A DNA stretch of 9,639 nt from CF-161 sp035638495 (GTDB taxonomy: Bacteria; Chloroflexota; Dormibacteria; Dormibacterales; Dormibacteraceae), in the NCBI GenBank assembly GCA_035638495.1, contig DASQZW010000111.1, positions 1-9,639 on the forward strand. Direction: 5' to 3'. This document shows, piece by piece, positions 6,524 through 9,639 of the stretch. The notes beneath the pieces are model-generated. The model worked only from the letters and a program-made list of their open reading frames with translations. It searched no databases and had not been told where the DNA came from. Position numbers and translations under genes: made by a program. Position 1 is the stretch's first letter; every line of letters starts with the position of its first letter.

Positions 6524-7195
6524 GTGAGCTTCCCCGGCAGAGATGATTCCATATGGGGGATGGGGAGGCGAGCGCGCGCGGCGCCTAGGCGCGGAGCCGG
6601 CCGGCTCGTGGCACTCGGCCTCGTGGTCATCGCTGCCGCGCTGGCAGTGACAGCGTACTACTGGGTCCAGGTCCCCTTCGTGAAGTTCGACGTCCAGGTC
6701 GGCCAGTGCAAGTTCGGTCCGCCGCTGGCCGGAGTCTACGTTCCCGCGCGCCTGCAGGTGCTCGATCGCTGCAGCACCGTGGCCGGTACGGTGGACTGCC
6801 TGCAAGCCGAACCCGACGGCGATGTCCACCTGCGCGTCCGCCTCGACCCGCAGTTTGCGGCGTTCCTGAGACCCGCCAACTCACTTCAGACTTGCGCCAG
6901 CCACCCGGAGCCCCACCTGGTCGTCGAGATCATCCCGCAGCACCCGGAGGGAATCGCATTCCGAGACAACAACGCAGACGCAGGGGGCTTCATCACGCCG
7001 GCCCCGCCTGCGCCAGGAGACCACATCACCGTGACCGGTCCGCATGTCATCGACAAGAACATCCTTCACCGAGTGCTCTACCAGGGACGTCCGGCGGAGA
7101 ACTGGGCGGAGATCCACCCGGCGTGGGCGATCAGGGTGGACCGGGCGGGCGCACGCGGGCTGCCGAACCAGTTCGGCCCTGATTTCGGAGAGTGA
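6524..7195 (+). CDS. Single-pass membrane-anchored protein of unknown function
   Basis: I do not recognise a named family. The protein has a basic N-terminus, one hydrophobic segment at about residues 28-47 (L-V-A-L-G-L-V-V-I-A-A-A-L-A-V), and about 175 residues predicted outside the membrane, so it is N-in or carries an uncleaved signal anchor. The outer part has four Cys (near residues 62, 82, 91 and 123), compatible with two disulfides. Its C-terminal third has D-H-I-T-V-T-G-P-H-V-I-D and N-W-A-E-I-H-P-A-W-A-I. A G-x-x-V-x-D plus W-x-E-I-H-P pattern recurs in several small extracytoplasmic bacterial proteins (DUF3465 has a similar one) and may mark a beta-barrel fold; that comparison is from memory. 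Start is uncertain: GTG 6524 is the longest choice, while ATG 6560 gives a more typical M-G-R-R-A-R membrane-protein start. Neither has a convincing RBS. It is divergent from the AraC gene. Confidence 0.75.
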   Translation: MSFPGRDDSIWGMGRRARAAPRRGAGRLVALGLVVIAAALAVTAYYWVQVPFVKFDVQVGQCKFGPPLAGVYVPARLQVLDRCSTVAGTVDCLQAEPDGDVHLRVRLDPQFAAFLRPANSLQTCASHPEPHLVVEIIPQHPEGIAFRDNNADAGGFITPAPPAPGDHITVTGPHVIDKNILHRVLYQGRPAENWAEIHPAWAIRVDRAGARGLPNQFGPDFGE

Positions 7196-7257
7196 CGCTC
7201 GCGGCACCGTAGCGCAACCGCTCTGCACCCATGGCGTACTTTCGCGGCCTGGGGGGT

Positions 7258-7292
7258 TCATTGGTCAGGAGGGCCGGTGCCCGGTCCAATGA
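7258..7292. promoter_or_regulatory. Inverted repeat TCATTGG-N21-CCAATGA upstream of the secreted repeat protein
   Basis: TCATTGG (7258-7264) is matched exactly by CCAATGA (7286-7292). The spacer is GC-rich and the arms are AT-richer than their surroundings. The element ends 35 nt before the GTG start at 7328, where a promoter or operator would be expected. No match to a named operator was recognised. Confidence 0.35.
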
Positions 7293-7295
7293 GCC

Positions 7296-7310
7296 GGGCT
7301 CGTCGAGCCC
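7296..7310 (+). promoter_or_regulatory. GGGCTCG-T-CGAGCCC palindrome just before the RBS
   Basis: A perfect 7+1+7 palindrome ends 4 nt before the GAAGGAG Shine-Dalgarno of the secreted protein. In RNA it forms a GC hairpin next to the ribosome binding site; in DNA it could be an operator. It is short enough to arise by chance in GC-rich DNA. Confidence 0.3.
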
Positions 7311-7314
7311 GTTC

Positions 7315-7321
7315 GAAGGAG
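7315..7321 (+). promoter_or_regulatory. Shine-Dalgarno GAAGGAG deciding the GTG start at 7328
   Basis: GAAGGAG lies 6 nt before GTG 7328, an ideal spacing. The upstream in-frame ATG at 7277 has no comparable site and would bury the signal peptide behind 17 Arg-rich residues, so 7328 is chosen. Confidence 0.7.
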
Positions 7322-7327
7322 TGGCTA

Positions 7328-7717
7328 GTGATTTCTCTACGGATCTGTCTCGCCGGAGCTGCCACGGTGCTCGCGCTCGGCGGAGGCACGGCGCTGGCGG
7401 CCCCTGCCCTGGTGGGCAGCGTTTCGCACGGCGACAGTGTCTCGGCGGCGGCGGGGTCCTGTTCAAAGGGCGTCCACAGCGACCACGGCGCGTGTGTCAG
7501 CGCCGTGGCGGAGCAAGAGACGACGCACTCGACCAGCGGCCGCAGCAGCGCCGAGGGCAGTAGCGACTCGAAGTCCGGGTCCAACGACGCCCACGGCGAC
7601 GCCGTGTCGGCGGCGGCGAAGTCGTGCGCCCACGGCACCGCCTCCGACCGCGACTTCCACGGCGAGTGCGTCAGCGCGGTCGCCAGGAGCCAGTCCTCGC
7701 ACACCGCTGGTCACTGA
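7328..7717 (+). CDS. Small secreted protein with two cysteine-containing HG..VSAAA/CVSAVA repeats
   Basis: A 129-residue exported protein. Residues 1-24 form a signal peptide (M-I-S-L-R, a hydrophobic core, then A-L-A before A-P, giving likely cleavage after Ala24). The mature part is a tandem duplication. Repeat 1 (34-67) reads H-G-D-S-V-S-A-A-A-G-S-C, then S-D-H-G-A-C-V-S-A-V-A. Repeat 2 (89-125) reads H-G-D-A-V-S-A-A-A-K-S-C, then F-H-G-E-C-V-S-A-V-A. Each repeat has two Cys (45/56 and 100/114), which suggests one disulfide per repeat. A Ser/Gly-rich linker (68-88) separates them. Similar HG-x-x-VS-x-VA repeats occur, from memory, in small secreted proteins of Actinobacteria and allied soil lineages, with no known function. 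The gene is monocistronic, with its own strong RBS and a hairpin 16 nt after the stop. A role at the cell surface is inference. Confidence 0.8.
   Translation: MISLRICLAGAATVLALGGGTALAAPALVGSVSHGDSVSAAAGSCSKGVHSDHGACVSAVAEQETTHSTSGRSSAEGSSDSKSGSNDAHGDAVSAAAKSCAHGTASDRDFHGECVSAVARSQSSHTAGH
7427..7702 (+). repeat. Internal duplication within the secreted protein gene
   Basis: Segments 7427-7528 and 7592-7702 encode the two related HG-D / VSAAA-x-SC / HG-x-CVSAVA units. At DNA level both share CACGGCGAC and TCGGCGGCGGCG blocks, showing an in-gene duplication. Unit 2 is three codons longer between its two halves. Confidence 0.75.
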
Positions 7718-7732
7718 ACAACGGCGGCGACC

Positions 7733-7761
7733 CCTGCCCCTCGCGCACCGCGAGGGGCAGG
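7733..7761 (+). terminator. Perfect 13-bp hairpin after the secreted protein gene
   Basis: CCTGCCCCTCGCG (7733-7745) pairs without mismatch with CGCGAGGGGCAGG (7749-7761) around a 3-nt CAC loop, starting 16 nt after the stop. No T tract follows, as is common in GC-rich genomes. The minus-strand gene ending at 7833 converges on it, so it may serve both directions. Confidence 0.75.
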
Positions 7762-7832
7762 TGCCGGCGGGCAGAGCGTCGCACGGCCCGGCTCGCCGGC
7801 CGAACCTGGCGACCACTGACTGCAGGCCGGCA

Positions 7833-8051
7833 TCAGGCGCTCGGCGCTGCCAGGAAACGCCGGCAGGCCACGAGCGCCCAGATGGCCTCCACCGCGCCGA
7901 ACGGCCAGGCGCCGGACAGGAAGCCATATGCGCTCGAAAGGACGCACCCCACCGCGAACGCTGCCACGAAAGCACGATGGCGGCTCTCGAGCGCATACAT
8001 GACCATCATGAAGCTCAGGGCGCCGACCCCGAACACGGTGACCAGGTTCAC
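7833..8051 (-). CDS. Small two-helix membrane protein of unknown function
   Basis: This is a 72-residue integral membrane protein. The start is GTG 8051, with GGGAG (8062-8066 on this strand) 10 nt before it. The longer in-frame reading to 8207 adds 52 Arg/Ser/Pro-rich residues that look like translated noncoding DNA. Two or three hydrophobic stretches are seen: L-V-T-V-F-G-V-G-A-L-S-F-M-M-V-M-Y-A at the N-terminus, then F-V-A-A-F-A-V-G-C-V-L-S-S-A-Y-G-F-L. These are followed by G-A-W-P-F-G-A-V-E-A-I-W-A-L-V-A and a short basic end. The A-Y-G-F-L-x-G-A-W-P-F-G-x-V-E-A-x-W block is familiar to me from conserved hypothetical proteins in many bacteria, but no function is known. It lies about 210 nt downstream of the other minus-strand membrane gene and may be co-transcribed with it. 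Confidence 0.72.
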   Translation of the reverse strand: MNLVTVFGVGALSFMMVMYALESRHRAFVAAFAVGCVLSSAYGFLSGAWPFGAVEAIWALVACRRFLAAPSA

Positions 8052-8258
8052 GCTGATCGATCTCCCATGTGATGGCTCGGCGGTCGCGGAGACCGCTCTG
8101 TCGTCGACCGGCCGGCCGGCGCGGCGTCGCGATCCGACACGGGGAGACGACGGCTCACCAGCTCGGCCGTAGGCAATTGAACGTCGGCCCGGCCCTCGAG
8201 CGCTCACTCTGGGCGTGTTCGAGGTTGCCGAGTCGCGTCCGGAGCTGGCGCCACCTTC

Positions 8259-9062
8259 TCAGCCGGTCCTCGTCGACGGCTGCCCGCGGGCGGCGGGTTC
8301 CTCCGACGGGAACCGGGCGGGCAGCCGGGCCGCGAGCGCATCGAAGGAACGCCTCGTCAGGAGCCACAGCAGCGCGGCGCAGCCGGAGAAGACGCCGCAG
8401 GCGAGGGCGACCGCAGGGAGCCCGCCGGCTCCGAGCCGGCTCGCCACGAGGCCCGACAGCACTCCCGCAACGGCCGCCACGATCGTGCCCAGCATCGCCG
8501 GGAGCGTCTGCAGGCCGTGCAGCGCGTCCGCCGGCCTCCATCGACCCGGCGCCATGTCCATGTTCATCGTCAGCATCACGCCCTGCAGGTCGTCGTGGCT
8601 GCCGGCCAGGAAGTATGCCTCCAGCTCCGGGTAGAGGTCGAGATACGCGCGGCGCAGACGGTTCATACCGAGGACGCAGCGCAGGTCCTCCTGGTTCAGC
8701 GTCGTCAGCCGGCCGACCGTCGCGAGACCCGCGAACAGCACCACCGAGAGGAGCAGGACGGCCGCCAGGGTGAACACCTCGTGATAGCGGTCGACCTGGG
8801 CCAGGAGGGCCAGCGCCACGACCGCTCCCGTCAGCAGGGCGAGGAACATCTCGACACGGCTGAACGACTCGCTGTATGCGAGCGATCTGGTCGTGAGCAG
8901 GCTCCAGTGCTCGGTCGAGAGGACCTGGAGGCGGCCCCCGGGATCCGCAGGGATCACGGGATCTCCGGCGCGCTTCGCTCGGCCCTCGAGCGGCGGGACC
9001 GGCTCCACCTTCTGGCCGGCCTCGCGGCGCACGCCGGACTCATGCCTCCGGTGCGTGTCCAT
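8259..9062 (-). CDS. Four-helix membrane protein of unknown function
   Basis: A 267-residue integral membrane protein. The first 45 residues are polar and Arg/Pro-rich, and the conserved-looking part begins near V-L-S-T-E-H-W-S-L-L-T-T-R-S (47-60). Two hydrophobic helices follow at about 72-90 and 95-116. A soluble segment of about 70 residues (118-186) holds N-Q-E-D-L-R-C-V-L-G-M-N-R-L-R-R-A-Y and a Leu/Asp-rich stretch. Helices at about 187-208 and 214-236 come next, then a polar tail. The topology suggests two hairpins around a cytoplasmic domain. I recall similar S-T-E-H-W-S-L-L proteins annotated only as hypothetical. ATG 9062 is the longest start and has no clear RBS, so the true start may be nearer residue 47 (GTG). 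It diverges from the CoA-binding gene. Confidence 0.75.
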   Translation of the reverse strand: MDTHRRHESGVRREAGQKVEPVPPLEGRAKRAGDPVIPADPGGRLQVLSTEHWSLLTTRSLAYSESFSRVEMFLALLTGAVVALALLAQVDRYHEVFTLAAVLLLSVVLFAGLATVGRLTTLNQEDLRCVLGMNRLRRAYLDLYPELEAYFLAGSHDDLQGVMLTMNMDMAPGRWRPADALHGLQTLPAMLGTIVAAVAGVLSGLVASRLGAGGLPAVALACGVFSGCAALLWLLTRRSFDALAARLPARFPSEEPAARGQPSTRTG

Positions 9063-9184
9063 CGTGGCCCGTCCGTCCGTCGTACCTGAGCGCCTGCGGC
9101 CGAGCGGCGACGCGGCCGGTTCGCGTGTGGATCCCGATCACGTCTCCAGACAACGCCGCCCGACGCCCGGCGGCCACGGCCGAT

Positions 9185-9205
9185 GGTCCCGCTGGCTGCG
9201 GGACC
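9185..9205. repeat. Perfect inverted repeat GGTCCCGC-N5-GCGGGACC
   Basis: GGTCCCGC (9185-9192) and GCGGGACC (9198-9205) are exact inverted copies around TGGCT. It lies between divergent starts, so an operator or 5'-UTR hairpin is more likely than a terminator. Confidence 0.5.
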
Positions 9206-9217
9206 GGGGCGGGCCGC

Positions 9218-9277
9218 GGTCGGAGGGGACATCCGACACTCGCCGTGGGGGACCTCCGACCCTGGCCGACCGGTCGG
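9218..9277. promoter_or_regulatory. Cluster of five CCGAC/GTCGG half-sites
   Basis: GTCGG occurs at 9219 and 9273, and CCGAC at 9233, 9256 and 9266. GGTCGGAGG (9218-9226) and CCTCCGACC (9253-9261) form a 9-bp inverted repeat. GGGGACATCCGAC (9225-9237) is repeated as GGGGACCTCCGAC (9248-9260), a 23-bp period with one mismatch. CCGACCGGTCGG (9266-9277) is a perfect palindrome. The cluster ends about 90 nt before the CoA-binding start, a plausible place for a multi-site operator. The regulator is unknown. Confidence 0.45.
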
Positions 9278-9366
9278 GGAGGGTGTAGTCGTGGCTAGAG
9301 GGCACCACACAGGGTGCGTCTGTCGAGGCGACCGGCATCGTCGCCGGTTCAGTGAGGTATCGATCA

Positions 9367-9639
9367 ATGCAGACGGCAAACAGGACCAGACCAATCAAAG
9401 AGGCTGCCGCGGATTTCCTGGCAAACAAGCGGATCGCGGTCACAGGCGTATCGCGAAATCCACAGGACCATGGCAGCAACGTCGTGTACCGCCGCCTACG
9501 CGAGCGAGGCTATGAGGTGTTCGCCGTCAATCCGCTGGCCGACCGCGTCGAGGGCGACAGGTGCTACCACGACCTGCGGTCGATCCCCGGCGGCGTGGGC
9601 GCGGTGGTGATCGGAACCAGACCTGAGACGGCCGAGGCG
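9367..9639 (+). CDS. CoA-binding protein, YccU/CoA_binding_2 type (3' end outside window)
   Basis: The first 91 codons of a gene that continues past the window. After a polar start the sequence reads K-R-I-A-V-T-G-V-S-R-N-P (about 21-32), then S-N-V-V-Y-R-R-L-R-E-R-G-Y-E-V-F-A-V-N-P and A-V-V-I-G-T-R-P-E. This is the Rossmann-type pattern of the CoA-binding domain seen in YccU-like proteins and in the first domain of ADP-forming acyl-CoA synthetases. Stand-alone members are about 130-150 residues and bind CoA; their physiological role is unclear. ATG 9367 is preferred because GAGGT (9354-9358) lies 8 nt upstream; GTG 9352 is in frame but overlaps that site. The complex intergenic region upstream suggests its own regulated promoter. 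If the full gene is long, it could instead be an acyl-CoA synthetase subunit. Confidence 0.88.
   Translation, partial: MQTANRTRPIKEAAADFLANKRIAVTGVSRNPQDHGSNVVYRRLRERGYEVFAVNPLADRVEGDRCYHDLRSIPGGVGAVVIGTRPETAEA

Larger units (their letters stand above)
9063..9366. promoter_or_regulatory. Divergent intergenic region rich in inverted repeats
   Basis: This 304-base gap separates the minus-strand membrane gene from the plus-strand CoA-binding gene and should hold both promoters. I see no confident -35/-10 pair. It holds an 8-bp hairpin (9185-9205), a 9-bp inverted repeat (9218-9226 with 9253-9261) and a 12-bp palindrome (9266-9277), described separately. The small ORFs running through it do not look like coding sequence. 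Confidence 0.5.

Noticed and set aside
7277..7327. Longer start (ATG 7277) for the secreted repeat protein
   Set aside because: It would place 17 Arg-rich residues before the signal peptide, while GAAGGAG is perfectly spaced for GTG 7328.
8052..8207. N-terminal extension of the small membrane protein
   Set aside because: The extra 52 residues are Arg/Ser/Pro-rich and lack conservation-like features; a Shine-Dalgarno supports GTG 8051.
9218..9277. DosR/DevR-type dormancy box
   Set aside because: The GGGGAC words suggested it, but the palindromes here are CCGAC-based and do not match the GGGAC-N-GTCCC arrangement.
9138..9479. Minus-strand ORF over the divergent intergenic region and the CoA-binding start
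   Set aside because: It is antisense to the clear CoA-binding N-terminus and crosses the inverted-repeat cluster.

Overview
The window is GC-rich (roughly 70%), with strong G/C third-position bias and several GTG starts. Together with an actinobacterial-style lipoprotein, a GH15-zwf operon and hairpins lacking T tracts, this suggests an actinobacterium or a similarly GC-rich soil lineage (Chloroflexota or Dormibacterota type). The phylum cannot be fixed from the sequence alone. I see no tRNA, rRNA, CRISPR array, transposase or phage gene.

Layout. (1) 120-1734 (+): an exported lipoprotein with an AMIN-like domain followed by a probable beta-propeller. It is broken into two frames by one extra G in a G5 run at 633-637. 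(2) 1735-2016: intergenic DNA with a terminator-like hairpin and a 20-codon leader ORF that has its own Shine-Dalgarno. (3) 2017-5464 (+): a tight carbohydrate operon of GH15 glucoamylase/trehalase-type hydrolase, glucose-6-phosphate 1-dehydrogenase (zwf), and a 74-codon ORF. That ORF looks like the start of an IlvD/Edd dehydratase joined in frame to the tail of a D-2-hydroxyacid dehydrogenase. (4) 5571-6492 (-): an AraC-type regulator followed by a VOC (glyoxalase-fold) protein, converging on the zwf operon across a hairpin. (5) 6524-7195 (+): a single-pass membrane-anchored protein of unknown function. (6) 7328-7717 (+): a small secreted protein built from two cysteine-containing HG-D-x-VSAAA / HG-x-CVSAVA repeats, followed by a perfect 13-bp hairpin. 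(7) 7833-9062 (-): two membrane proteins of unknown function. (8) 9063-9366: a divergent intergenic region dense in inverted repeats and CCGAC/GTCGG half-sites. (9) 9367 to the window end (+): the 5' part of a YccU-type CoA-binding protein.

How the genes may work together. The GH15 enzyme would release glucose from trehalose or alpha-glucan, and after phosphorylation zwf would send it into the oxidative pentose phosphate or Entner-Doudoroff route. If the chimeric ORF is read correctly, the operon once continued into a sugar-acid dehydratase and a hydroxyacid dehydrogenase, and a deletion removed most of both. AraC and VOC form a common self-contained regulator/effector pair. The secreted and membrane proteins in the right half have no assignable function. 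I found no convincing new multi-gene system. The best leads are the chimeric ORF, the frameshifted lipoprotein, the coupled leader ORF, the duplicated secreted repeat and the half-site cluster before the CoA-binding gene. Family assignments rest on motif recognition from memory; no database was searched.
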